Shown here piece by piece: positions 23,238 to 32,183 of a stretch of 32,183 nt of DNA. A model generated the notes under the pieces. The model made no database searches. It had not been told where the DNA came from and saw only the letters and a program-made list of their open reading frames with translations. How positions within the stretch are numbered: position 1 is the stretch's first letter; every line of letters begins with the position of its first letter. This DNA comes from Wenzhouxiangella sp. (GTDB lineage Bacteria > Pseudomonadota > Gammaproteobacteria > Xanthomonadales > Wenzhouxiangellaceae), in contig SKSJ01000134.1 in NCBI GenBank assembly GCA_007123055.1, positions 1-32,183 on the forward strand. Reading direction: 5' to 3'. A program made the translations under genes and the position numbers.

Positions 23238-24304
23238 AGGTTGTACAGGTTGAACATGCCTCCGGCAGCTACCCGGTCTACGTCGGCCAGGGACTGTTGG
23301 GCATGCCCGGCATCTGGGAGCGCCATCTCGACGGCCGTGTGCTGGTCGTCAGCGACGAGACCGTGGCCGCTCACCACCTGGGTCGGCTTGCCCCCGTGCT
23401 GGAGGCTCATGGCCGCCATCGCGAGGTCATCCTGCCGCCAGGCGAGGAAAACAAGACCGTCGCGCAGTGGCAACGGGTCATCGATGAACTGGTGCACCTG
23501 GGCGCTCAGCGCGACGCTACCGTAGTGGCGCTGGGCGGCGGGGTGATCGGTGATCTGGCCGGATTCGCCGCAGCCAGCTACATGCGCGGAATTCGGGTGG
23601 TGCAGATTCCGACCACACTCCTGGCTCAGGTCGACGCTTCGGTTGGCGGCAAGACCGGCGTCAATCACACTGACGGAAAGAACCTGATCGGCGCCTTTCA
23701 CCAACCCGTTGCGGTGGTGGCCGATCTCGACACCCTCGCCACGCTCGGCAACCGTGATTATCGGGCCGGCCTGGCGGAGGTGGTCAAGTATGGTGCCATC
23801 CGTGATCCCCACTTGTTCGCCTGGCTTGAGGCGAATGCCGATGCACTGGCCTCGCGCCTGCCCGACATGCTGGCCGAATGCGTCTACCAGTCGGTTCGCA
23901 ACAAGTCCGAAGTCGTCGCCGACGACGAACGCGAAGCGGGCCAGCGCGCCCTGCTCAATTTCGGTCACACCTTCGGTCACGCGCTGGAAACGGTCACCGG
24001 CTATGCCCAGTATCGACACGGTGAGGCGGTGGCCATCGGCATGGTGCTGGCCGCCCGCTTGAGCGAGCTGCTGGGGATGGCAGAAACGGGCACGGCCGAT
24101 CGCCTGCACGATCTGCTCGACCGGCTCGGCCTGCCGACGCGGCTGCCCGATGACATCTCGCGTACCGCATTGCTCAAGCGCATGCGCCTGGACAAGAAGA
24201 ATCGTGCCGACCAGATTCGCCTGATCCTGCTTGAATCCCTCGGCCGCGCGGTGGTCCGCTCCTGCCCGGCCGATGACATCTCCGAGGTACTGAACCAGTC
24301 ATGA
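23234..24304 (+). CDS. aroB: 3-dehydroquinate synthase
   Basis: Cyclises DAHP to 3-dehydroquinate, the second step of the chorismate pathway, with NAD and a divalent metal. 356 residues (E. coli 362). GGGVIGDLAGFAAASYMRG with IPTTLLAQVDASVGGKTGVN are the NAD/substrate loops, EVVKYGAI and the metal-binding His residues in NFGHTFGHALE and RHGEAVAIGM complete it. ATGA overlaps with aroK before it and hemE after it show a coupled operon; aroK-aroB adjacency is standard in gammaproteobacteria. Confidence 0.97.
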   Translation: MKVVQVEHASGSYPVYVGQGLLGMPGIWERHLDGRVLVVSDETVAAHHLGRLAPVLEAHGRHREVILPPGEENKTVAQWQRVIDELVHLGAQRDATVVALGGGVIGDLAGFAAASYMRGIRVVQIPTTLLAQVDASVGGKTGVNHTDGKNLIGAFHQPVAVVADLDTLATLGNRDYRAGLAEVVKYGAIRDPHLFAWLEANADALASRLPDMLAECVYQSVRNKSEVVADDEREAGQRALLNFGHTFGHALETVTGYAQYRHGEAVAIGMVLAARLSELLGMAETGTADRLHDLLDRLGLPTRLPDDISRTALLKRMRLDKKNRADQIRLILLESLGRAVVRSCPADDISEVLNQS

Positions 24305-25353
24305 ATCCCCGCCACAACAGCCTGTTCATGCGCGCACTGCGGCGCGAGGAAGTCGAACGCACACCGATCTGGCTGATGCGCCAGGCCGGGCGTTACCTGC
24401 CCGAGTACCTGGCCACGCGCGAGCGTGCCGGCAGCTTCCTGGAGCTGGCGGGAACGCCGGAGCTGGCCTGCGAGGTCACCTTGCAGCCCATCGAGCGCTT
24501 CGGCTTCGACGCCGCCATTCTGTTTTCCGACATCCTCATCATTCCTCACGCCATGGGGCGGGGTCTTGGCTTCGCGCCGGGCGAAGGACCGTATTTCGAG
24601 CGGCCGGTGCGCACGGTCGGCGACGTCGACGAACTCCCCGGCATCGATCCCCATGACGATACCGGCTACGTGATGGAGGCGGTACGCCTGATCCGGGCCG
24701 CCCTGCCGGAAGCCACGCCTCTGATCGGCTTTGCCGGCAGCCCCTGGACGGTGGCGACCTACCTGATCGAGGGGAAAAGCAGCAAGGATTTCGCACTGGC
24801 CAAGAAAATGCTCCTGGCCGAGCCCGCAGCGGCGGCAAGGCTGCTGGACCATCTGGCCGATGCCACGGCCGACTACCTGATCGCCCAGGTCGAGGCCGGT
24901 GCCGACGCACTCATGATTTTTGACTCATGGGGCGGTGTGCTGTCACCGCGGCTCTACCACGAATTTTCCCTGGCATCGCAGCAACGCATCGTCGAGAAAT
25001 TGCAGAAACATTGCCCGCATACCCCGCTGATCCTGTTCGGCAAGGGATGTGGACAACACCTGGAAGCCATGGCCGAGACTGGGTGTGCGGCGTTGGGGGT
25101 GGACTGGACGCTGGACTTGAGCGTGGCGCGCGCGCGCGTCGGCGACCAGGTCGCCCTGCAGGGCAATCTCGACCCGGCGGTGATGCTGACTTCACCGAAG
25201 GTGATCCGCACGGAAGCCCGGCGCGTGCTCGACAGCTTCGGGGAAGGCCCGGGCCATATTTTCAACCTGGGCCACGGTATCACTCCCCAGGTCGATCCGG
25301 AAAACGTTGCCTGCCTGGTGGAAACGGTGCGCGAGTACAGCCGTACCGTCTGA
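24301..25353 (+). CDS. hemE: Uroporphyrinogen decarboxylase
   Basis: Decarboxylates the four acetate side chains of uroporphyrinogen III to coproporphyrinogen III in haem synthesis; needs no cofactor. 350 residues. Active-site segments: WLMRQAGRYLPEY, the catalytic Asp in ILFSDILIIPHAMG, GFAGSPWTVATYLIEG, FDSWGGVLSP, GNLDPAVML, and FNLGHGITPQVDPENV. Joined to aroB by an ATGA overlap, an unusual partner for the aro genes but a common arrangement in some gammaproteobacteria. Its terminator hairpin (25362-25388) lies in the tail of the convergent glnS gene. Confidence 0.97.
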   Translation: MNPRHNSLFMRALRREEVERTPIWLMRQAGRYLPEYLATRERAGSFLELAGTPELACEVTLQPIERFGFDAAILFSDILIIPHAMGRGLGFAPGEGPYFERPVRTVGDVDELPGIDPHDDTGYVMEAVRLIRAALPEATPLIGFAGSPWTVATYLIEGKSSKDFALAKKMLLAEPAAAARLLDHLADATADYLIAQVEAGADALMIFDSWGGVLSPRLYHEFSLASQQRIVEKLQKHCPHTPLILFGKGCGQHLEAMAETGCAALGVDWTLDLSVARARVGDQVALQGNLDPAVMLTSPKVIRTEARRVLDSFGEGPGHIFNLGHGITPQVDPENVACLVETVREYSRTV

Positions 25354-25373
25354 TCGTCAGACTCAGGCAGGAG

Positions 25374-27065
<1,692 letters not shown>

Positions 27066-27097
27066 CGGAATCGGCCCGGTTCAAAGTCAAGCCGCAC

Positions 27098-27103
27098 ATT
27101 ATA
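27098..27103 (-). promoter_or_regulatory. -10 element of glnS
   Basis: Perfect TATAAT on the minus strand, giving a leader of about 26 bases before ATG 27065. The position of a -35 is occupied by the heptad array at 27109-27178. Confidence 0.6.
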
Positions 27104-27108
27104 CCGCC

Positions 27109-27178
27109 GCGTCCCGCGATCCCGTCTCCCGTCTCTCGTCTCCACTCGACACTTCACAGTTCACTCCTCACGTCTCAC
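27109..27178 (-). repeat. Degenerate 7-nt tandem array, ten units
   Basis: Read on the minus strand the spacer splits into ten consecutive heptamers without gaps. The distal ones are GTGAGAC, GTGAGGA and GTGAACT; then GGAGACG appears twice with AGAGACG between them; the last is GGGACGC, five bases from the glnS -10. Units differ but keep a G-purine-rich start. It fills most of the glnS/symporter spacer. Confidence 0.65.
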
Positions 27179-27257
27179 GCCTCCAAACTAGACCCGCCCG
27201 GCGGCATGCGCTACCCTTCCCGGGCCGGACAACAATCGACAACACGGACCCAGCCCG

Positions 27258-28556
27258 ATGAGCGAAGAGTTCCGATTCAACCACCACAAACTGTCCAACC
27301 GCATCCTGATCGGTCTCGGTCTGGGACTGGTGGTAGGCCTGCTGATGAATTTCACCATCGCCGACACCGAGTGGGCGAGAACCTGGCTGATCGGCGGGCT
27401 GTTCGAGGTCGTCGGCGAAGGCTTCGTTCGATTCCTGAGCATGCTGATCGTGCCGATCGTGTTCGTCTCTCTGATTACGGGCGTTTCTTCCCTGGCCGAC
27501 CCCAAGAGCCTTGGTCGGGTGGGCGGCAAGGCCATCGGGCTGTACCTGATCACCACCGGCATCGCCATCACGCTGGCGCTGTCGGCCGGTCAATTATTTC
27601 AGACCGGAGTTGGCGCGAGCCCGCCGGACATGGAGCCGCCACAGATATCCGACGCACCTCCATTCACCGAGGTACTGGTGGACCTGATTCCGCGTAACCC
27701 CGTGGAGGCGATGGCCGAGGGCAACATGCTGCCGATCATTGTCTTTGCCATCCTGCTGGGTCTGGCGATGTCGTTTGCCGGCACACCCGGTAAACGATGT
27801 TCTGATTTCTTCGCCGACTTCATGGAAGTGGTGATGAAACTGGTCGGTATCGTCATGCTCATCGCGCCATACGGGGTATTCGCATTGATTGCCGGCATGG
27901 CGGCGACCACGGGCTGGGGCACGTTTGCCGGGGTGCTGAAATATGTGGTCCTCGTACTTGCGGTGCTGATCTTGCACGCAGCTGTGGTTTACCCGACATT
28001 GCTCAAGCTGTTTACCGGCCTGAGTCCATTGGTGTTCTATCGACAGATCCGTGACGTGCTGGCTTTCGCCTTTTCCACGGCCTCATCGGGTGCGACCATT
28101 CCGGTCACGCTGCGTGCGGTACAGGAGCGGCTGGGAGCAAGCAACCGGGTCAGTTCCTTCACGGTGCCGCTGGGCGCGACCATCAACATGGACGGCACCG
28201 CGATCATGCAGGGCATTGCCGTGGGCTTCATTGCCCAATTCTACGGCGTGGACCTGAGCTTCACACAATACCTGATGGTCGTATTCATGGTCATCATGGC
28301 CTCGATCGGTGCAGCCGGTGTGCCGGGCGTCGGGCTCATTCTTCTGGCCGGCGTGCTGTCGCAGGTCGGACTGCCGGCAGAGGGCATCGCGCTCATCCTT
28401 GGCGTTGATCGACTGCTCGACATGACGCGCACCGCGGTCAACGTGACCGGGGATGCCACCGTGACGTGCATCGTCGCCGACGGGGAGAACGAGCTGGATC
28501 GCGAGAGATTCTACGACACGGAGCTACCGGAGCCCGACCGGAAGGCGCGGGCCTGA
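27258..28556 (+). CDS. Dicarboxylate/amino acid:cation symporter (DAACS family)
   Basis: Inner-membrane secondary transporter of the GltP/DctA/GltPh fold that imports glutamate, aspartate or C4-dicarboxylates with Na+ or H+. 432 residues. Eight helices plus two re-entrant hairpins are expected; visible are the HP1 serine-rich motif STASSGATIPVTLRAVQE, the TM7 cation site GATINMDGTAIMQG, the HP2 AAGVPGVGLILLAGVLS and the TM8 substrate segment VDRLLDMTRTAVNVTGDA. Asp in LDMTRT and Asn/Asp in VTGDA are ligand residues in relatives. The substrate cannot be told from sequence alone. Monocistronic by position. Confidence 0.93.
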   Translation: MSEEFRFNHHKLSNRILIGLGLGLVVGLLMNFTIADTEWARTWLIGGLFEVVGEGFVRFLSMLIVPIVFVSLITGVSSLADPKSLGRVGGKAIGLYLITTGIAITLALSAGQLFQTGVGASPPDMEPPQISDAPPFTEVLVDLIPRNPVEAMAEGNMLPIIVFAILLGLAMSFAGTPGKRCSDFFADFMEVVMKLVGIVMLIAPYGVFALIAGMAATTGWGTFAGVLKYVVLVLAVLILHAAVVYPTLLKLFTGLSPLVFYRQIRDVLAFAFSTASSGATIPVTLRAVQERLGASNRVSSFTVPLGATINMDGTAIMQGIAVGFIAQFYGVDLSFTQYLMVVFMVIMASIGAAGVPGVGLILLAGVLSQVGLPAEGIALILGVDRLLDMTRTAVNVTGDATVTCIVADGENELDRERFYDTELPEPDRKARA

Positions 28557-28570
28557 GCCGGCCTTTTCAA

Positions 28571-28591
28571 CGCCGCCATCAGCGGGCGGCG
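28571..28591. terminator. Hairpin between the symporter and ATP-grasp genes
   Basis: CGCCGCC (28571-28577) / GGCGGCG (28585-28591) with a 7-base loop, between the convergent 3' ends and covering the ATP-grasp stop codon. T-rich tracts are weak on both sides. Confidence 0.4.
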
Positions 28592-29538
28592 GTTCCCGGC
28601 AGGGCACCGTTCAGGGCCAGGGCCGAGCGGGCGTCGACACTCAACCCTTCTGGATTTTCCAGTTGATCGACATAGGCCAGGCGATGCTGCAAGCCACTGC
28701 GGCTGGCGATCTGGATGGCCAGCCCGGGGCGGGCATTAAGTTCGAGCACCAGCGGTCCATGCTGCTCATCCAGCACCATATCGACCCCCAGGTAGCCCAG
28801 GGGCACGGCGTCGAAACAGCGTGCCGAAAGCCGGATGAGGTCCTGCCACCCCGGTAACTGGAACTCAGTCACCGGCGCACCGGTATCGGGGTGCTGGGTG
28901 ACAATGTCGTGATGCATCACGGCCGAGAGGGTTCGTCCAGAAGGCATGTCGATGCCCGCACCGATAGCGCCCTGATGCAGGTTCGCCTTGCCGCCGGAGC
29001 GACGTGTGGGCAGGCGCATCATCGCCACTACGGGCACGCCACGAAAGACGATGACACGGATGTCCGGCACGCCCTGTGGCGCGATGGGATGCAGGGCCGG
29101 ATCGGTGCGCACCAGGGCTTCGACCAATGCGGCGTCCAACTGTCCGGCCAGGGAATACATGCCGGCCAGGATGCCGGAAACATGATATTGAATATCGGCC
29201 AGAGTCAACAACTCTCCGCCGGGAGTGACCCAGTCCTTGCCACGTTTGCCGAGGGTGACCAGAACGCCGTCACCGCCGGTCCCCATCGCCGGCTTGATGG
29301 CAAACGCTTCGAGTGTCCGCAAACGCCGCGCCAGGGCGCCGGCCTGGTATTGCCCGCGAACCACCCCCAGTTGCTCGGGAACGGCAATACCGTGGGCCTT
29401 GAGCCGCGCCTTGCACAAAATCTTGTCGTCGACCAGCGGGTAGAGCCGTCTAGGGTTATGCTCGAGCACGTACTTGGCGTTGCGGGCATTGATTCCCAGC
29501 ACACCCGCAGCTCGAAGCTTGCGGACCAGGCCGATCAC
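28579..29538 (-). CDS. RimK-like ATP-grasp ligase of the transglutaminase/protease cassette
   Basis: 319 residues with the ATP-grasp fold. Ligases of this alpha-L-glutamate ligase-related group form an amide bond between a carboxylate (activated as acyl phosphate) and an amine; the substrate of this subgroup is not known to me. AIKPAMGTGGDGVLV is the ATP-binding Lys/Gly loop, PDIRVIVFRGVPVVAMMRLP a central strand pair, GGKANLHQGAIGAGID the phosphate/substrate loop, and VLELNARPGLAIQIA the metal-binding Glu/Asn motif. The GTG start at 29538 overlaps the preceding stop (GTGA), so it is coupled to the inactive-transglutaminase gene. Third gene of the cassette. Confidence 0.9.
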   Translation of the reverse strand: MIGLVRKLRAAGVLGINARNAKYVLEHNPRRLYPLVDDKILCKARLKAHGIAVPEQLGVVRGQYQAGALARRLRTLEAFAIKPAMGTGGDGVLVTLGKRGKDWVTPGGELLTLADIQYHVSGILAGMYSLAGQLDAALVEALVRTDPALHPIAPQGVPDIRVIVFRGVPVVAMMRLPTRRSGGKANLHQGAIGAGIDMPSGRTLSAVMHHDIVTQHPDTGAPVTEFQLPGWQDLIRLSARCFDAVPLGYLGVDMVLDEQHGPLVLELNARPGLAIQIASRSGLQHRLAYVDQLENPEGLSVDARSALALNGALPGTAAR

Positions 29539-31061
29539 AGTTCTTTGGCCAGGCGACGGAAACGGATCAGTTCCGAAACTCGATAACCGGAATATCGGCC
29601 CATCAAGAGTGTCAGCCCAAGCACGGTCAGCAATAGTTCGGGGAAGACGAACACCATGTGCTGAATGGATTCACGGGTCATCATGTAAAACGCCAGGCTG
29701 GCAATCAGAGCCGTTCCGGCAGCTTCGATCAGGGCCTCGTGGGGGCCGCGTTCCTCCCAGACGATGGACATGCGTTCGATGACCATCGCGATGATGACCA
29801 TGGGAAACAAACCCACGGACAGTCCGATATCCCAGCCAACCTGGTGGCTGAAGAGACTCAATGTCACCATCAGCGCAACGACAATGATCAGAACCGCGGT
29901 CAGTCGGGGGACAAGCAACAGGCGTAGCTTTTCCAGGTAGAAGCGAAGCAGCAACCCGCTGCTGACGACAACGCTGAACAACACCAGGCCACCGATCAGG
30001 CCGGTTTCGCGGAATGCCAGGGCAATCAGCACCGGCATGAACGTGCCGAAGGAACGCAAGCCGATGACATTGCGCATCAGCACCATGATGAATCCGCCCA
30101 CGGGGACAAGCAGCAGAACCGCATAAACCGTTTGCGCCTGCACCGGGAGCTCCAACATGCTGAACCGCGAAGCCCAGGCGTCATGGCGCGCAGCGCGCTG
30201 TTCGGCAAGATCGAGGGCACCCAGTTCATTGCGGCGGATCGACCAGCTTAAATCCTGAAGCTCCGCCCCCTCCACGGTGACCACAGGCTGCTCGCCTCGC
30301 CACCAGACCAGAAAATTCTGGGGCAGGCCCTGGCGTCCGCTTTCGGGATCGAAAAACAACCACTGCCGGCCATTGTGAACGGCGAGCAGGCGCTCCGGGC
30401 GGGCCCTGCGTTCAGTGGCAGTCAGGGTGAAGCCGTTGACCTGCTCGGTAGGAATGCGGGCGCCGGCCAGCAGGGTCCGTGCGATTCGCACCGGGTTATT
30501 CCGGTATTCTGGACTACCGAGGAACAGCGCCATTTCCTCGCTCGGCGAGGGACTGTTGATACGGGCCACCATTTCGGCGGCGAAAGAAGCGATATCGGCC
30601 GATTGACGCCGAACGTCATCGACAATGGATTGCATTGCCGTGTCAAAAGGCTCGGGCAGTTCGGGTATTTCCGGGTAGGAGGGAACCGGTGCAAACGGCT
30701 GTTCACCGCGGTCCGCGTAGAAAACGCCGCTGTAATAGAGCAGTTGACGTTGACTTGCCCGACGCACGGCCCAGATAGCACCACGATCCCAGCGGTTGCT
30801 CTCGGTCGTCAATCCGTAACCACGGGAAATGAAATTCTCGTGGAGCAGACCGAGCCCCGGAGTGACCGCCGGCAAAGCCAGTTCGACCTTGACCGGTCCC
30901 GCTTCGGGCAGAATGACCAGCCTGACTTCCGCCGTCCAGGATTCCTCGATTTCCCCGGGTTTGAGGGGATAGCCCAGGCTGAAATGCTTGTGCGCGACCA
31001 GTAGGAGACCGACAGCGACCAGGGTGAGGCTGACGACCAGCCAATGGACCGAGCGACTCAT
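29535..31061 (-). CDS. Inactive transglutaminase-like domain fused to seven membrane helices
   Basis: 508 residues. An N-terminal membrane anchor (LVVSLTLVAVGLLLVAHKHF, about 8-27) is followed by a periplasmic domain of about 280 residues with the transglutaminase-like fold (VRIARTLLAGARIPTEQVNGF; RPERLLAVHNGRQWLFFDPESG) but without a catalytic Cys-His-Asp set: the Cys position is not conserved, as in the 'inactive transglutaminase fused to 7TM' family. From about 313 there are hydrophobic helices (TVYAVLLLVPVGGFIMVLM, LTAVLIIVVALMVTLSLF, LFPMVIIAMVIERMSI, and others) forming the 7TM part. It overlaps its neighbours by 4 bases at both ends. The domain pair is known only from this operon type; the role is probably recognition or export for the ATP-grasp/protease pair (inference). 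Confidence 0.88.
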   Translation of the reverse strand: MSRSVHWLVVSLTLVAVGLLLVAHKHFSLGYPLKPGEIEESWTAEVRLVILPEAGPVKVELALPAVTPGLGLLHENFISRGYGLTTESNRWDRGAIWAVRRASQRQLLYYSGVFYADRGEQPFAPVPSYPEIPELPEPFDTAMQSIVDDVRRQSADIASFAAEMVARINSPSPSEEMALFLGSPEYRNNPVRIARTLLAGARIPTEQVNGFTLTATERRARPERLLAVHNGRQWLFFDPESGRQGLPQNFLVWWRGEQPVVTVEGAELQDLSWSIRRNELGALDLAEQRAARHDAWASRFSMLELPVQAQTVYAVLLLVPVGGFIMVLMRNVIGLRSFGTFMPVLIALAFRETGLIGGLVLFSVVVSSGLLLRFYLEKLRLLLVPRLTAVLIIVVALMVTLSLFSHQVGWDIGLSVGLFPMVIIAMVIERMSIVWEERGPHEALIEAAGTALIASLAFYMMTRESIQHMVFVFPELLLTVLGLTLLMGRYSGYRVSELIRFRRLAKEL

Positions 31062-31597
31062 CCGTCGTTATCCTCGGGTGAACACTGCGGCGAGAATAGA
31101 AACGTCGAACCGCTGTCGATCAGCGCATAGCCTTCGAGGGCGCTGCGCCCAAGCAGTAATGGATAAATGAAGTTGCTACGATCGATCAGGTTGACCTCGA
31201 CCACCCGACGTTGGTCACCGATGCAGACCGGCAACTCGATAACCGGACGGCGCTGGTGATCACCCCTGTGCCGAACGATCCGGACGTTCCGAATCAGCGG
31301 CTTCTCAAGAGTGACATGATTTTCACTTTCCGGGTCAGTAACCGTAAACCGCACCCAGCGCTCACCATCCCGGCGAAAGCGCTCGATACCGGCTGCATCC
31401 AGCGAGGAGGTGGCCGCACCGCTATCAAGCTTTGCCTTCATGGAGAATTTACCATCAAGAAGCTCAACCCGCTCAACCCATCCGAAGACCTCCAGATGAC
31501 GCTCCTCGAAATCGTCGGCCAAGGCAAGGCCGAAGCCCGCAAGCATCGTCAAGCCACAAAGAAAGCCCCGATTTGAAATGGAGACCGGTCGTTTCAT
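31058..31597 (-). CDS. Retropepsin-like 'ATP-dependent zinc protease' (RimB-like), exported
   Basis: 179 residues. Hydrophobic N-terminus GFLCGLTMLAGFGLALADD is a signal peptide. The body shows FGWVERVELL, KAKLDSGAATSSLDA with Asp58 in the DSGA motif, and LIDRSNFIYPLLLGRSALEGYALID. DSGA plus a LLLGR strand is the pattern of retropepsin-type aspartate proteases, so the name of the family (zinc protease) is probably a misnomer. ATG 31597 is preferred to TTG 31633, which abuts the likely promoter (31634-31641). First gene of the three-gene cassette, ATGA-coupled to the next one. Confidence 0.87.
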   Translation of the reverse strand: MKRPVSISNRGFLCGLTMLAGFGLALADDFEERHLEVFGWVERVELLDGKFSMKAKLDSGAATSSLDAAGIERFRRDGERWVRFTVTDPESENHVTLEKPLIRNVRIVRHRGDHQRRPVIELPVCIGDQRRVVEVNLIDRSNFIYPLLLGRSALEGYALIDSGSTFLFSPQCSPEDNDG

Positions 31598-31633
31598 ATT
31601 CGGCAAGGAGTTGAAAGGAATGAGCCGGGCCAA

Positions 31634-31641
31634 TTCTATAG
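31634..31641 (-). promoter_or_regulatory. Extended -10 promoter of the three-gene cassette
   Basis: TGCTATAGAAT on the minus strand: an extended -10 (TG-N-TATAGA) giving a start near 31628 and a leader of about 30 bases. No clear -35. Confidence 0.5.
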
Positions 31642-31868
31642 CAATTTACCCAGAACTCCTACCTCATTGAGTGACTTACAATTCCTTAACGTATTCCGTT
31701 CCGGTCAAACAAGTGACATTGCACTCTTCAATCTGCGTCAAGGTGGAAGACAGAACAGCGAGTCTGGCACCGACTGACGCCGTGCAGGCTGAAAGAAAGG
31801 CGCGAGTCTCTCAGATTCTTAGGGCTTCGGGAAAGGTGCCTGGCAGGCAGCTGGAGCAACGCCCAGGC
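31642..31868. other. Spacer between the cassette and the rRNA terminator, no gene seen
   Basis: About 230 bases. Lacks a convincing reading frame. The palindrome TGCCTGGCAGGCA at 31837-31849 repeats TGCCTGGCAG from the 5S 3' end (31917-31926). Any further element is not visible to me. Confidence 0.4.
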
Positions 31869-31907
31869 AAAAAGAAACCCCGCAACTCGGAGGAGCTACG
31901 GGGTTTC
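31869..31907 (-). terminator. Intrinsic terminator of the rRNA operon
   Basis: Perfect stem GAAACCCCG (31874-31882) / CGGGGTTTC (31899-31907) followed on the minus strand by five T (31873-31869). It lies 10 bases after the 5S 3' end. Confidence 0.93.
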
Positions 31908-31917
31908 GGGTATAGAT

Positions 31918-32032
31918 GCCTGGCAGTGACCTACTCTCACACGGTAAGACCGCACTACCATCGGCGCTGGCGCGTTTCACTGCCGAGTTCGGGATGGGAT
32001 CGGGTGGTTCCACGCCGCTATTGCCGCCAGGC
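31918..32032 (-). rRNA. rrf: 5S ribosomal RNA
   Basis: About 115 bases on the minus strand. The terminal helix pairs GCCTGGC (5') with GCCAGGC (3'); inside are the conserved CCACCCGATCCCATCCCGAA, AACTCGGCAGTGAAACG and GAGAGTAGGTCACTGCC segments. Typical of gammaproteobacteria. Ends may be off by one or two bases. Confidence 0.97.
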
Positions 32033-32121
32033 AAGACAAACCTGTCCCGGGCCTGACCCGGGATCGGAAATTCTGTTCAAAGAGCGCTGATTGCGTCTGT
32101 CGCAATTGGCTTTGGTGTTAT
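32033..32121 (-). other. 23S-5S spacer of the rRNA operon
   Basis: Contains two clean hairpins, TCCCGGG/CCCGGGA (32045-32063) and ATTGCG/CGCAAT (32090-32106), likely processing structures. No tRNA. Confidence 0.6.
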
Positions 32122-32183
32122 ATGACCAAGCCTCACGGGCAATTAGTACTGGTTAGCTTCATGCATTGCTGCACTTCCACACC
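32122..32183 (-). rRNA. rrl: 23S ribosomal RNA, 3' end only
   Basis: The minus strand contains the conserved 23S tail: GGTGTGGAAGTGCAGCAATG, GAAGCTAACCAGTACTAAT and CGTGAGGCTT near the 3' end. The rest of the gene and 16S would lie to the right of the window. The 3' boundary is estimated by analogy with E. coli. Confidence 0.93.

Noticed and set aside
27109-27178. CRISPR array
   Set aside because: Units are 7 bases, contiguous and degenerate, with no spacers and no cas genes.
31671-32090. 139-codon frame near the right end
   Set aside because: Runs through the rRNA terminator and antisense to 5S rRNA.
32033-32121. tRNA gene in the 23S-5S spacer
   Set aside because: Only two short hairpins; no cloverleaf or T-loop sequence.

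Overview
The window looks like a chromosomal piece of a GC-rich gammaproteobacterium. The grounds are the pilU-pilT-yggS-proC-yggT-DUF4426 gene order, which I recall from Pseudomonas; an IPTL-type exosortase (XrtH class); and a gammaproteobacterial-looking 5S rRNA. A Wenzhouxiangella/Chromatiales/Xanthomonadales-like lineage is a reasonable guess that the sequence does not prove. I see no phage, insertion sequence, CRISPR array or tRNA.

Layout, left to right. 1-2271: two damaged minus-strand genes, a serine hydrolase with one frameshift (running off the left edge) and a PAS-GGDEF diguanylate cyclase with about three, followed by an intact secreted DUF2059 gene. 2970-7528: a central-carbon cluster tkt-gap-pgk (minus), with a 31-codon leader ORF overlapping an upstream in-frame ATG of tkt, a promoter with a dyad before gap, and a long hairpin between gap and pgk. 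7597-9653: an outer-membrane barrel-like protein behind a leader with two mutually exclusive pairings, a small secreted protein, and a zinc-ribbon membrane protein. 9701-11720: a two-component system (minus) with a strong intrinsic terminator just in front of it. 11851-18946: twitching motility ATPases pilT-pilU (minus), then yggS, proC, yggT, DUF4426, trmH and a membrane/helical-repeat protein (plus). 18959-22450: xrtH, an SDR epimerase, pdxH and a large rhomboid protease (minus), tightly packed. 22707-25353: aroK-aroB-hemE (plus, each junction an ATGA overlap). 25374-28556: glnS (minus) and a dicarboxylate/glutamate-type symporter (plus). 28579-31597: a three-gene 4-bp-overlapping operon of a retropepsin-like 'zinc protease', an inactive-transglutaminase 7TM protein and a RimK-like ATP-grasp ligase. 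31869-32183: 5S rRNA with its terminator and the 3' end of a 23S gene (minus).

Most genes are housekeeping. The parts most worth a second look are the ATP-grasp/inactive transglutaminase/protease cassette, the possible RNA switch at 7620-7673, the leader ORF at tkt, the terminator between the two-component genes and their candidate operator, and a family of degenerate 7-nt-phased intergenic repeats found at four loci, two of them directly upstream of -10 boxes. Intergenic stretches not listed separately show nothing I can support.
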